This document shows positions 24,853 through 33,495 of a stretch of 64,000 nucleotides of DNA, in pieces; the first letter of the stretch is position 1; each line of letters opens with the position of its first letter. Below the pieces are notes generated by a model. It saw only the letters and a list, made by a program, of their open reading frames with translations, searched no databases and was not told the origin of the DNA. The stretch comes from DATDIC01 sp963777625 (lineage in GTDB: Bacteria; Pseudomonadota; Alphaproteobacteria; Acetobacterales; Acetobacteraceae): the NCBI GenBank assembly GCA_963777625.1, contig CAVZRO010000026.1, positions 124,001 to 188,000 of the forward strand, in the 5' to 3' direction. Both the position numbers and the translations under genes were made by a program.

Positions 24853-25142
24853 TCAGTTCGGAACCTTGCTTCGATCAAAACCGGTACCGCCGCACGCGTC
24901 GCACACCTTTTTGCCAAATCTTCCCGAGCCGTCGCACTTGCCGCACTTGTCACCGGCAGATTTCTCGCGCGAGCCCGCCCTCGGGGCGACGGGGTTCTCT
25001 GTTGCCCCAGCCCAAGCTCAATCAGCCGGCGGATAGCCTCTGCGCGCGAGGGAAGGCGCTCGCTGAACCGGAAATCGTCAATGGCCTCAAGCAGCTTGAC
25101 AGGTATCGGGGTGATGATGCGCGGGTCTTTGTCGTCGGGCAT
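24853..25142 (-). CDS. Ribbon-helix-helix protein with two CxxCxGxG zinc knuckles, one frameshift
   Basis: The N-terminal half (RIITPIPVKLLEAIDDFRFS, then LPSRAEAIRRLIELGL) is a ribbon-helix-helix DNA-binding domain. As written the frame then runs on without similarity. Shifting frame near 24960-24990 gives SREKSAGDKCGKCDGSGRFG, then KKVCDACGGTGFDRSKVPN and a stop at 24853: two DnaJ-type CxxCxGxG motifs (CGKCDGSG and CDACGGTG). The restored protein is about 96 residues. It is divergent from the 25291 operon across a symmetric promoter region and is probably its repressor or switch. Zinc or redox sensing is an inference from the four cysteines. Confidence 0.65.
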
Positions 25143-25167
25143 GGACGAATGCCGTATGCCTTGGCAT

Positions 25168-25215
25168 CGATATGTCAAGAATGCCGTTGACATATCGGTA
25201 TGCTGTCGGCATACT
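25168..25215. promoter_or_regulatory. Divergent promoter/operator with stacked palindromes
   Basis: A perfect inverted repeat CGATATGTCAA-8 bp-TTGACATATCG (25168-25197) is followed by GTATGC-5 bp-GCATAC (25198-25214). Each arm of the first repeat carries a perfect TTGACA -35 box, one for each strand. On + a 17-base spacer leads to CATACT (25210-25215) as a -10. The site lies between the RHH/zinc-knuckle gene and the plus-strand operon from 25291, so it is the expected target of the RHH protein. Confidence 0.75.
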
Positions 25216-25290
25216 TTATGCCGTTGAGCGGTCGAGCGGGGTGTCCAACCACCCCGCCCGGCCTCACCCCGACCATGGAGGATCAATCAC

Positions 25291-25716
25291 ATGCCCAAGG
25301 CTGCCCTCACCCCTACCACACCCTGCCGATCGGTGCTCGCGACGCCGGATGGCCAGACCGCGGCCTGTTCGCTGGCCGGCGCGACTTCGGACTCTGCCGA
25401 CGCGGCGCTGATCCGGAGCTGCGCGGCGCTGCTGACCATGGAGCGCGAATGGCGGAACGCGGACTTTAACGATGATGGAAGCTATCCGGATCACCCGGTG
25501 GGCTATCGCGGTCTGATCGATACGGTGACCGACACGCCGGCGCTGACCGAGGCGGGCAACCGTGCCAAATTGGCCGCCGCGGTCGCCTTCTATGGCGACG
25601 AGCCGCCCAACCGAAGCATCGTCGATGAATTGCTATGGGACGCACTGGAGGCGCTGGCGATGCCGCCTGACAAATTGGCGCAGCTCGCGGCTCAGGTCGG
25701 GGAGGCGCAGACATGA
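25291..25716 (+). CDS. Element protein of unknown function
   Basis: 141 residues (ALIRSCAALLTMEREWRNAD, then VGYRGLIDTVTDTPALTEAG and DELLWDALEALAMPPDKLAQ); acidic and probably alpha-helical. It is first in the plus-strand run under the divergent promoter and overlaps the next start (ATGA). It resembles small unknown proteins common in alphaproteobacterial prophages, without a named family. Confidence 0.7.
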   Translation: MPKAALTPTTPCRSVLATPDGQTAACSLAGATSDSADAALIRSCAALLTMEREWRNADFNDDGSYPDHPVGYRGLIDTVTDTPALTEAGNRAKLAAAVAFYGDEPPNRSIVDELLWDALEALAMPPDKLAQLAAQVGEAQT

Positions 25717-26029
25717 GCAAGCGCGACGCCCTGCCGGACGCAGAACCGGTGATCACCGACTTCACCCAAGGCCTCGTGAAGGATTTGCTGGGCGCGTGCG
25801 ATCAATCGCCGACCTACTCCTCACGGTGCGTGCGCTGGAGTTCGCCGTCATTGGGTTCTGTTGGTTCTGCGACCAGTTTACGGCAGCGGAAGATGATTTC
25901 GATGCGATGAGGCATGCCGCTCGCCTTGCGACCGACGCCACCGAGGATTTTTACGAGGCGTTGAAAGCAGGAAACAAAAGCTCGGCGGACGATCCCCCAA
26001 CTCCGAAACCAACAGGGGGCGTAGCATGA
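25713..26029 (+). CDS. Element protein of unknown function, one frameshift
   Basis: Starts at an ATG overlapping the previous stop (MSKRDALPDAEPVITDFTQG), then shifts frame near 25800 into LLLTVRALEFAVIGFCWFCD, then FDAMRHAARLATDATEDFYE, ending PKPTGGVA. The combined protein is about 105 residues. The tail stop overlaps the next small ORF (ATGA), which supports the repaired frame. Confidence 0.55.
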
Positions 26030-26142
26030 CCGCGCATCCGTTCCGCTGGCCACCGTTGCCATTCTCCGCCGGGGTCGATCCAGGTCGCCGATTTACGGCA
26101 AGCCCGGCGCTTACGAGGTGCTCGTTGTCCCAACCCAGGTGA
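26026..26142 (+). CDS. Short ORF, possibly truncated by frameshift
   Basis: A 38-residue frame (MTAHPFRWPPLPFSAGVDPG and on) begins at an ATG overlapping the previous stop, so translation is plausible, but the C-terminal half is low-complexity and may be out of frame. Between 26143 and 26202 I see only a ribosome site for the next gene. Confidence 0.3.
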   Translation: MTAHPFRWPPLPFSAGVDPGRRFTASPALTRCSLSQPR

Positions 26143-26202
26143 GGCGCCCCGTCCAAAGCCCGGCCAGAACCCCCCACCCTCAAAGCCGACAGGAGGCTCA
26201 CA

Positions 26203-26629
26203 ATGAACTGCCTTCAGCCTCTGTCGCTGGTCAGGATCCGCCGGCGTCTCAGCGCGGCGTTCGAGCGTCATCACGACAATGACAGCAAATTCCTGGCTGC
26301 TGCTTCGGATAGTGCGGATAAGCATGCAGCCGAGATCAGTATGCGTGGAGCCTGAATGAAATCGTGGCATGGCAAGGTCTGGCGCTGGCCCACCGTCCCC
26401 GAACCCTCGCCGATGCCACGACGCAGTTGGGCATCCTCTTCGACTTCATCGGGGATATCAGCGCCTCCGATTTGGCCGAACAGTTGAAAGAGGGCACGCT
26501 GAAAGGGACCTGGAAACCGTCAAACGGGTTGTCGCAGGCCTTACGGTGATGGTTGCCAGAGTGGCCGAGTTCGACCTGGCGACCACCAGCGATCCCGATC
26601 TGCTGGAGCGCCTCAGCGCCTACGCCTGA
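26203..26629 (+). CDS. Element protein of unknown function, two frameshifts
   Basis: Preceded by a clear AGGAGG site. Reads MNCLQPLSLVRIRRRLSAAF to about 26335, then in a second frame LNEIVAWQGLALAHRPRTLA, TTQLGILFDFIGDISASDLA, and in a third frame VKRVVAGLTVMVARVAEFDL, ending LLERLSAYA. Joined, about 141 residues, largely helical. A lost T near 26337 and an indel near 26520 explain the breaks. No in-frame stop interrupts the joined frame. Confidence 0.5.
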
Positions 26630-26714
26630 TCCGCTGACACGCGGCAAAAACAAGAAACGTCTGATAACTGACCCGGCGGCAAGGGGCGTTGCCGGGCTTC
26701 GTGCGAGTGCCCCA

Positions 26715-27397
26715 ATGGACGCTTTTGCCGATGCGTGTCTGGTGGAGCAGCGCGGGATGGCCGCCCTGCTCCCTTTCTTGAATCGCGTGCCTGGCGCGGC
26801 CAGCTCATCCACGTCGCCAAGGGCCCGCTGGCACGCACCTTCCAGCGCAGTTTCGGCGACCTTCTCATCGCCACCGGCCCGGGCGGCGTGGCGAGCATCG
26901 AGATCAAAGTGCAGCGCCGGTGGACTGGCCGGTTGTTTGGAGGTATGGTCGAACAAGAACCTGGACAGTCAGGCATCTCACGTGGAGCGCGGATCAACGC
27001 CGGGATGGCTGATCACCTGCCGGGCCGACGTGGTGGGCTTTCACTTCCTGGACGCGGATACGGCGCTGTTCCTGCCGCTGTTCCGATTGCAGCAATGGGC
27101 GTTCGGCACTGGTGATCAGGGCGGCCGGATTTACGACTTCCCCGAACGGCGGCAGCGGCGGTATGTGCAACGCAATGATTCGTGGGGGCGTATTGTGCCG
27201 GTGGAGTGCTCGCGCGGGAAGTGGGGATCAAGCGCGCGACGTTCGCCAGCCGACATTGCCGGGGCTGCGATGATGCGGAGTACAGGCTGGTCGCAGTGTT
27301 ATTCGGCACCAGCCGATCGCCGTCGTTACCACAAATACCAAATCCAGAGACCAATGACGGCCCACAGGAGCGTCGCACCCGCGGCTCCCGTCGCTAG
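26715..27397 (+). CDS. Probable PD-(D/E)XK-like element protein, frameshifted
   Basis: Repaired reading: MDAFADACLVEQRGMAALLP, then RGQLIHVAKGPLARTFQRSF, GDLLIATGPGGVASIEIKVQ, then EVWSNKNLDSQASHVERGST, RADVVGFHFLDADTALFLPL and YVQRNDSWGRIVPV. The pair GD and EIK at spacing typical of PD-(D/E)XK nucleases suggests a phage nuclease or resolvase-like enzyme; this is a motif-level guess. Frame changes occur near 26785, 26945 and 27200, and the true C-terminus is unclear. It is convergent with the tail genes. Confidence 0.5.
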
Positions 27398-27454
27398 GCC
27401 GCGTGCTGCTGCGAGCGGATCGTCTTTATCATCCGGCTCGATGACCAATGGCAT
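27326..27454 (-). CDS. Small membrane protein, holin-like in size
   Basis: 42 residues, with an acidic start (MPLVIEPDDKDDPLAAARGL) and a C-terminal membrane helix (ATLLWAVIGLWIWYLW). It overlaps the end of the tape-measure gene by 26 bases on the same strand. Single-helix proteins beside lysis or tail genes are often holins or tail accessories; no family recognised. Confidence 0.5.
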   Translation of the reverse strand: MPLVIEPDDKDDPLAAARGLATGAAGATLLWAVIGLWIWYLW

Positions 27455-29395
27455 GTCGCAAGTTTCCGGCTATCAGGTACAGCGCCGGCAGCGCCAATTC
27501 CGGCATCTGTTCGACCCGCGGCGGCCCGGCGAACACGTTGCCGCTGGTGGTGGCCGAGTCTGCGTTCCTGGCGGGGCGCCGGATAGCCGCACCGTGAGCT
27601 GAGCGCCACCCTTCAGATTTACGTCGGTCCCCGGCGTCGGCGTGTTGAGCGTAGCCGGCGGCCCACCACCATCGAGCAGCGAAACATACCGGCGCGTCTC
27701 CGCCGGCAGGAAGTGATGCCATTTGTCACCGTGCCGCGCGATGTCCTTATCGAGGTTGCCCGCTCCCCAATTATATGCGGCATCGGCTTTCTCGTAATCG
27801 CCACCGTACCGGTCAAGAAGCTGGCGATAGATTTCACCCCGCCGCGGATGTTCTGATGCCAACCGTTCGGATCGACCCGGAGGTCCATCGCCTATAGGCA
27901 TAAGTTGCATCGGTCCGATCGCGCCGGCCGGGCTGATCCGGCCATAATTCCCGCCCTCGACCCGCGCTGGATTTTGCATGTGCTGGGGATCAACCCCTTG
28001 CGCTTTGGCCTGCTCGGCGAATTCGGCCGCGATCGGAGCCGGACAGGCGAGATCTTGTTCAGCGACGATGCCGGCCCAAGCGGCGAGAGCGTCTTCCTCG
28101 CATAGTCCGAATCGGACCTTTCCTGCGGCGTCGTCGGCGTCTTGCTCAATTCATACAGCAGCGCGCCGATGCCGCCGACTGCACCCACCGCACCGAGACC
28201 GATCCCCCCCAAAAGCGAGCCGGCGCCGCCGGCTGCCGAACCGGATCCCGCTGATCCCGCCGGTTTCCGCGGCAGTCTCGGCAACAAGAGCCGCGCGGGC
28301 TGCGGCCTGCATCGCATAGAGCGCCCGGGTCACCTTCGCGATCCCGACCGCCGCGCTGACGAACGGTGCGATGAAGGTAATTGCGAACCGCGCCGCCATC
28401 AGATCGAACAGCACGGTCAGAACCGTTTCCAGCCGCCCAGCTCATTGACAACCGAGTTCACGCCGGACGCGATGCTGGAAATCAGCGTACCACAAACTCA
28501 ATGTGTCGCCGATCTCAGATGCGATCAGGTCCTCATTCTTCTCGATCCAGGCCGACAACTGATCAACGTTCATACCGATGGCCGGCGCCAGTTTGGCGAC
28601 GATGAACCCGCCAGGCCCTCTACATCCTGCCCGAGCCGGTTGAACGAAACATAAAGCGAGCCGAGCGATTCAATTCGGTTCGGGGTGAGCTGCACAACCT
28701 GCCGACTGATCGCGAGATATTTGTCCAGCGCCTCCGTGCCGCCCATCACCGCCGGCCAAAGCGTCGTCCGGAACGAGCTGCCAAAGATCGCCGTCCCGAG
28801 CTGCAACTGCGCCTGCGCATCCTTCACAGCGGCGATGCGATGCAGGATCGCGTCATATGCCTTCGCCACCGGCATGTTCTGCACATCGCCGATGCCCTTC
28901 ATGGCGTTCGTCGAGAGTGCGGCGATGAAACTGGTATCGCCCTGGCCGGTGCGCATCTTATGAGCTGTTCGTTCAGGTTCGCCGCCGCCTCGACCCCGCC
29001 CTGGAAATTGCCGCTCACCATCGCGGTGAGATTGCCCATCTGCTGAAGCTGCGGGACGCTCACATTCGCCTGCCGCGCCATCAATTCCAGGCCGCGACCA
29101 TATCCGAAAATCGCCGCAACGCCTCTGCTGCCCCGGCCGCTGATAGTGCGCCAGCAAGGGCACTAACGATCGGCACGGCGCGAGTGAAATTCAAGACCAT
29201 CTGGCCGCTGTTGTGTGCCAGATCGTTTGTCGCGCGCGCGACCGTGCGAAGCCCTGTGCTCTCGGCAAGCCGGCCGAACTCCTTGCGCGTCCGCTCAGCC
29301 GGCGCGGACATCGCCGCGATGCGCTTATTAAGATTGACCAGCACATTGCTGGCGCGATCCTCTGCGCTGATCGTGATCGCTAATTTACCGGGCAC
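27429..29395 (-). CDS. Phage tail tape-measure protein with C-terminal lytic transglycosylase domain, several frameshifts
   Basis: Joined from several frames with no in-frame stop. N-terminus: LAITISAEDRASNVLVNLNK, IAAMSAPAERTRKEFGRLAE. Middle: SVPQLQQMGNLTAMVSGNFQ, NAMKGIGDVQNMPVAKAYDA, typical tape-measure text. Then a hydrophobic stretch (AGSLLGGIGLGAVGAVGGIG) and a lytic transglycosylase domain, NPARVEGGNYGRISPAGAIG, then PMQLMP and YEKADAAYNWGAGNLDK. It ends LPALYLIAGNLRHAIGHRAG. About 650 residues. Tape-measure proteins set tail length and help DNA entry; the transglycosylase opens peptidoglycan. The protein is short for a long-tailed phage. Breaks lie near 29090, 28960, 28600, 28250, 28000 and 27560. 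Confidence 0.7.
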
Positions 29396-29443
29396 GCGGA
29401 CGCTCCCGCTCGATGATGCGATTGGCTTGGCGCAGCCATGGCT

Positions 29444-30698
29444 TCATCGCAGCGTCCGTCCCTCGGTGTATTGCCAGCCCGTCGTAAATTCGGCGAAGGC
29501 GACAGATGCGCCGGACGCCGTGAGACGTATCTGCCCCAATCCGTTAGTCGCAGCCCTGGTACATGGCCCCAGGCCGAAAGAACCGGTCCCCGTGACGGAA
29601 TCCGCGCCGGGCGATGTCGCGTTCAGACCCGGTGCAAGGGATGGAACGAGCGGGGATGTGCACACGAAAGCGGCGCTTGACGTGCTCGCGATGCGGGCCA
29701 CCGGATAGACCATGATGCCCCTCGGAACGCTGAGCGTTTCGAGGCCGCCGGTCGTGTTACCGACAACAACGGCGGACATATCCTCGATGGCTATTGCCAG
29801 CGCCACAGTGTCAGACTGTTGCACGAATAGTATAGGCGCCGCGGTGCCGCTCTGTGTCTCCATCTCGCCGACCAGACGGTAATAGGTGTAACCGCCCGGA
29901 AGTGTGGGGCCATCGCCGCTCGCGAAGGTGTTCCACGCCACATTGGCGAACGCCGAGGTTGCCGGCGCCTTGTCCTTCATGGTGAAGGAGGTGCCAGTCG
30001 CAGTCGTCAGGATGCGCGAGGTAAAGCCCGCGTGATTGGTACCGTTGGTCGGCCCGGCGCCCTCGATGTAAACGACCGTGCCGGCCTTCAGCGTTTCCGA
30101 CGTGGAAAGCGCGAGCGTGGTGGACCCGGCAGTGACGCTGCCGCCCGTCGATGTCCCGTTGCCGGCGATGCTGCCCGCCGTGGCCGCACTGGCGATGCAG
30201 CCTGTCCCACTGGTGCCGTTGACAAGGAAATATCCAGTACCAGGTGCTCGTCGCGGCCGACCCGGTATCGAGGCCTCCGATGCCGCTGGTTGCCAGATCG
30301 ACCGTGCATGGGCTGGCGGAGGTCATCATGACGGTATTGGTCGAGTCCGCAGCCTCGCCTGCCGAGACGTCGATCATCGTTGACGTGCTGGCGTCGTTTG
30401 ACAGCACCAAGCCGCTGAAATAGTCGCGCAGCACCGGACTTCCGACCGCCGTGCCGTTTACGTACAGACCACCCGCATTGATCGTTCCTGCGCCTTCGGC
30501 GCCGCCTGTGGGCGAGCCGATCTGAACGCCGCCGCCGCTATCGGTGATCGAGGAGGCCCCGAGGCCGCCTGTCCCATTCGTGGCTGCGGGGACTTGACCG
30601 CTGGTGATCGTGTTCGGGACGTATCCCAGGTAATTGGCCGCGCGCGCGGAACCGCCGACAACGGCGAGCGCCGCCAGCACAAAAGCGAATTTCTTCAT
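29444..30698 (-). CDS. Phage structural/tail-fibre-like protein with export-like N-terminus, frameshifted
   Basis: From the ATG at 30698: MKKFAFVLAALAVVGGSARA (signal-peptide-like), then YVPNTITSGQVPAATNGTGG, SPTGGAEGAGTINAGGLYVN. After frame changes near 30230 and 29990 it continues VAWNTFASGDGPTLPGGYTY, YRLVGEMETQSGTAAPILFV. It is Gly/Thr/Ser-rich and low in charge, the style of phage tail-fibre or decoration proteins. A secretory signal on such a protein is unusual. Function otherwise unknown. Confidence 0.55.
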
Positions 30699-30706
30699 TG
30701 CTGGTC

Positions 30707-31000
30707 CTAGCAGTTGACATGGATGGGAACGGTACCGGCCTGGATGGGGACGGTGCCGAGGGTTATGGGACACGCGCCGCTTGATGCGGATGGTTGCAGT
30801 TGCGCAATACCAGCGGGCAAACCCATCTGCGCGACGGCCGTCCCAACGCCAACCAATAGTGTCAGTGCTGCGACCAGCCCCCACAATCTCACGCGCCGCC
30901 TCCGGTGAAGCTGTAGACCGCAGGTGGCCGGCCCGCGGAAGGAGCACCACGGGCCGGCCTGCATCGCGGCGCGCGCTCGCGACACGCACCGCAATCTCAT
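30707..31000 (-). CDS. Small membrane-anchored element protein
   Basis: 97 residues: a basic N-terminus, one membrane helix (LWGLVAALTLLVGVGTAVAQ) and a short tail with TLGTVPIQAGTVPIHVNC containing a direct GTVPI repeat. The start ATG overlaps the stop of the preceding gene (ATGA). No family recognised. Confidence 0.5.
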   Translation of the reverse strand: MRLRCVSRARAAMQAGPWCSFRGPATCGLQLHRRRRVRLWGLVAALTLLVGVGTAVAQMGLPAGIAQLQPSASSGACPITLGTVPIQAGTVPIHVNC

Positions 31001-31218
31001 CGCGTGAACCTCGGCCCCTGCGCTTGCATGCCCTGAATTCCGATACCTGTCGGATTCAACGGCGCAGGGGCCGCCAGATCGGGCGGCGCGTCCTGGACAA
31101 ACCCCAGCGCACCAAGCCGCTCCGCTTCGTCGGCGGGCAAGGTGAGCATGGCACCGGGCCCGTGGGAAATGTCGCCGACGATAACGGAGCGGCCACGGCT
31201 TACGAAGAGAGATTCCAT
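30997..31218 (-). CDS. Small phage tail-region protein, unknown
   Basis: 73 residues: MESLFVSRGRSVIVGDISHG, then AMLTLPADEAERLGALGFVQ. The LPADEAERLxxLGFV segment is typical of small phage head-tail accessory proteins, but I do not recognise a named family. It lies 6 bases after the coiled-coil gene and overlaps the next gene. Confidence 0.6.
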   Translation of the reverse strand: MESLFVSRGRSVIVGDISHGPGAMLTLPADEAERLGALGFVQDAPPDLAAPAPLNPTGIGIQGMQAQGPRFTR

Positions 31219-31224
31219 GCGTTA

Positions 31225-31788
31225 TTATCCCCAAAACAGAGGTTCGCCGGGCGTCGCGGCCGGCAACCGGAGGAGCGCAGAGAGCGTCCGGCCTTCCCGC
31301 CCGACATAGGCCAGAGCGCGCGGCGGAAGTCCGGCGGGTATGGTGCGGTCGTGGCGGCGGAGGCCATTAATCGCCGCGAGGGCGGCCCCTTCGAGCTCAA
31401 CGCCTTCCACCAGAGCTCGAGCATGCTTTTCGTAGTGCTTGCTCATCCAGACATTGAAGCGGGTGATCGCATCAGCGGCGCAGGCGAAACGACGTTCGAA
31501 GTCCTGCGTGGCTTCGGCCGCGGAAGCCACGCCGAGCTCCGCGTCGAGCGCCTCGACGAATGCATCCAGGCGCTCCGCGTCCCGGCCTGCATCACGTTCG
31601 GCGTCCTCGACCGCGCGTAGCTCGGCCGAGCTCGCGGTCAACAGCATTTCCTTGCGCCTGGTCGCCAGCTCGGCGATGCGTGTCGCCGCGACGGTTTGCT
31701 CTTCCTTTGCAGCCGCCAGCGCAGTCCGGATTGCAGCCACGGAGCCGTCGGCGGGACGCAAACGGGTCAGCAGATCGTCGCCCATCAC
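31225..31788 (-). CDS. Coiled-coil element protein, unknown
   Basis: 187 residues. A long predicted coiled coil (AAIRTALAAAKEEQTVAATR, then LRAVEDAERDAGRDAERLDA) is followed by a helical C-terminus. The start overlaps the previous gene's stop (ATGA). Scaffold-like or terminase-accessory proteins can look like this; no motif decides. Confidence 0.65.
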   Translation of the reverse strand: MMGDDLLTRLRPADGSVAAIRTALAAAKEEQTVAATRIAELATRRKEMLLTASSAELRAVEDAERDAGRDAERLDAFVEALDAELGVASAAEATQDFERRFACAADAITRFNVWMSKHYEKHARALVEGVELEGAALAAINGLRRHDRTIPAGLPPRALAYVGREGRTLSALLRLPAATPGEPLFWG

Positions 31789-32159
31789 AGCCGAATTCCC
31801 CGCCGCGCCGCGCTGATGATCTGTGCCGCAAGCGAATCTCTCGGCGGCGGTTCGCGATCGGTCGGCGCCCGGGCCCGCGCGGCTGCTGCGATGATCCCCG
31901 AGGCGGTCGCGATGCTGGCCGTCGGTGCGGCACGGCTGATGGCCTGTCCGGTGTCGCAGAGGTCAGCAGCGGGCCGCAAGTGCGAAAAGCTGCGCACCAC
32001 CGGCTTCTTGCGAGGCGCGTATGACACCGGCTTGCTTTCGCCATGGCGGCGTGAGGCAGGCCGCAGGGTGGCGGAAGCTTTGCCCCGGGGCGTCGCGCTG
32101 GTCGGCTTCGGCCTACCAAGAAGGTGCACAAGGGAAAGTGGAACGGTCACGTTTCTCAT
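31785..32159 (-). CDS. Basic element protein, unknown
   Basis: 124 residues from the ATG at 32159 (MRNVTVPLSLVHLLGRPKPT), rich in Arg, Pro and Ala, ending SLAAQIISAARRGIRL. Its stop overlaps the coiled-coil gene's start. The start is uncertain; the region upstream (32160-32202) is a short gap to the next gene's stop. Confidence 0.5.
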   Translation of the reverse strand: MRNVTVPLSLVHLLGRPKPTSATPRGKASATLRPASRRHGESKPVSYAPRKKPVVRSFSHLRPAADLCDTGQAISRAAPTASIATASGIIAAAARARAPTDREPPPRDSLAAQIISAARRGIRL

Positions 32160-32202
32160 GGCGCCGATATGGTCGATGGCTACCTCGCCGTCTACCTCGC
32201 CG

Positions 32203-32607
32203 TTACTTCGCCGTTTCGTTTTCGGCGAGGGAGGGCGTTGACCATTTAACCGGGCGATATCGTCGAATGACGGCACGGGCGACGCCCGGAATTTCCTGAC
32301 GCGCGTCCCGCATGTCCTGTGCCGCGCTGGGCGGCTTCTGCTCATGATATCGATCCTCGCGTCGAAGGAACCACGAGCGCGCAAGCCCCGCCTGCTCATT
32401 CTTGGAGAGCCGCGGTGGCTTCGGAGCGGGCGCCGGCGAGGCGTCGATGAGCGGAGCCGCTGCCGCGATGGCATTCAGCAGTGCGGCAACCGCGGCCTGT
32501 TCTCCAGCCGCTTGCGGCGCGAGGCGTCGGAGCGCGGCACCTGATTCGGCCAGCGCTGCTGCGACGCGACGCAGGCTTTCGGGGGAGAGCGGCGCGGTAT
32601 CAGTCAC
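32203..32607 (-). CDS. Ala-rich helical element protein, unknown
   Basis: About 134 residues from a GTG that overlaps the upstream gene's stop; an ATG at 32646 is the alternative with a 47-base overlap. Visible: SPESLRRVAAALAESGAALR, then EQAAVAALLNAIAAAAPLID and SKNEQAGLARSWFLRREDRY. No family recognised. Confidence 0.5.
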   Translation of the reverse strand: MTDTAPLSPESLRRVAAALAESGAALRRLAPQAAGEQAAVAALLNAIAAAAPLIDASPAPAPKPPRLSKNEQAGLARSWFLRREDRYHEQKPPSAAQDMRDARQEIPGVARAVIRRYRPVKWSTPSLAENETAK

Positions 32608-33205
32608 GGGCGCCAGACGGCTCGCCGTCGACGTCGGCGCGTTCATAGAACGGCAGCCCGCGCTTGTGCTCTTCCCACGCGGCAACATCTACCGGCTCAT
32701 TCGCGGCAGACGCGAGCTCCTGCCAGTTCGGTTCGGCGAACTCGTCGGGGTCCCACATTGACGCAGAGTCCCAGTTCTGGCCCGGCGGAGCTGGCACGTT
32801 TAGCTTCTCCAAAACATCTTCAACCTCGTTCATCACTGCGAGCTTCAGGACCCAGGCGAGCGCGTAGCACGACTTCAACGGCGCGCCGCAGGCAGCGGCC
32901 AAAGCTGCCGCCACAGCAGGAACCCGGTAGGCCAGCACGGGCAGCGCCGCGGTAATCGCCCCATCGACCGAATTGTCGAGATGCTCGGTGCCGGGCGGCC
33001 TTGCAGGGCCTCCATCACTCCATTGGCGTATCGCTCGCTGCGCCGAGCGAATCCGCTGCGTGGGGTCGACGTTCGCATGGACCCATCGCGCAGCGCGCTC
33101 CGGGTCGATACTGCCGCCCGGTTCAACCGGCATCCCGCGTCCGATCCACCGCGTCACCTGAGATCGATGAGTCCCCATCACGTTGGCGAATTGCGCCTGG
33201 TTCAT
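32600..33205 (-). CDS. Nu1-like DNA-binding protein, candidate small terminase (TerS)
   Basis: 201 residues. The N-terminal HTH (MNQAQFANVMGTHRSQVTRW, then GRGMPVEPGGSIDPERAARW) has the Nu1-type pattern of phage small terminase subunits, which recognise the packaging site. The C-terminal part (LPVLAYRVPAVAAALAAACG and on) is unlike standard TerS proteins. AAGGAG lies just upstream of ATG 33205. It begins 144 bases from the iteron array and next to the primase gene. No large subunit follows, which fits a satellite that would redirect a helper phage's packaging motor, or a deleted prophage. Confidence 0.6.
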   Translation of the reverse strand: MNQAQFANVMGTHRSQVTRWIGRGMPVEPGGSIDPERAARWVHANVDPTQRIRSAQRAIRQWSDGGPARPPGTEHLDNSVDGAITAALPVLAYRVPAVAAALAAACGAPLKSCYALAWVLKLAVMNEVEDVLEKLNVPAPPGQNWDSASMWDPDEFAEPNWQELASAANEPVDVAAWEEHKRGLPFYERADVDGEPSGARD

Positions 33206-33348
33206 TGAAGGCTCCTTGCGTTGCGTTGCGCTCGAAAAAATTTCTGCCGCTAGCGAAGTATCGAGGCGCGCACTCCCCCCATAGGAGGGTGCCCGGTCTA
33301 TAGGACCCGAAAATCACAGGACTGGTTCGGGGCTGCGCAAAATGGGGG

Positions 33349-33477
33349 CATGCGCAGGCCATGCGCAGATCGAGCATGCGCAGCCATGCGCAGGCCATGC
33401 GCAGCCATGCGCAGCCCACCTGCGCAGGTACATGCGCAGCATGCGCAGGGAGCCTATAGGCTCCCGCGCTGCGCAGG
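33349..33477. repeat. Iteron array CATGCGCAG (eight exact copies) with central palindrome
   Basis: Exact CATGCGCAG at 33349, 33360, 33375, 33385, 33396, 33406, 33431 and 33440, plus degenerate copies near 33419 and 33469. Most start-to-start distances are 9-11 bp, one helical turn, so the sites lie on one face of the DNA. A perfect 16-bp palindrome, GGAGCCTATAGGCTCC, follows at 33449-33464. The array sits right at the 3' end of the primase-helicase gene. Iterons of this kind are replication origins bound by the initiator in plasmids and phage satellites. No long ORF of known type overlaps. Confidence 0.85.
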
Positions 33478-33495
33478 TACGCCGGGGACAGGACG

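Noticed and set aside
33349..33477. CRISPR array
   Set aside because: Repeats are 9 bp with 0-6 bp gaps mostly, no unique spacers of CRISPR length and no cas genes; an iteron origin fits better.
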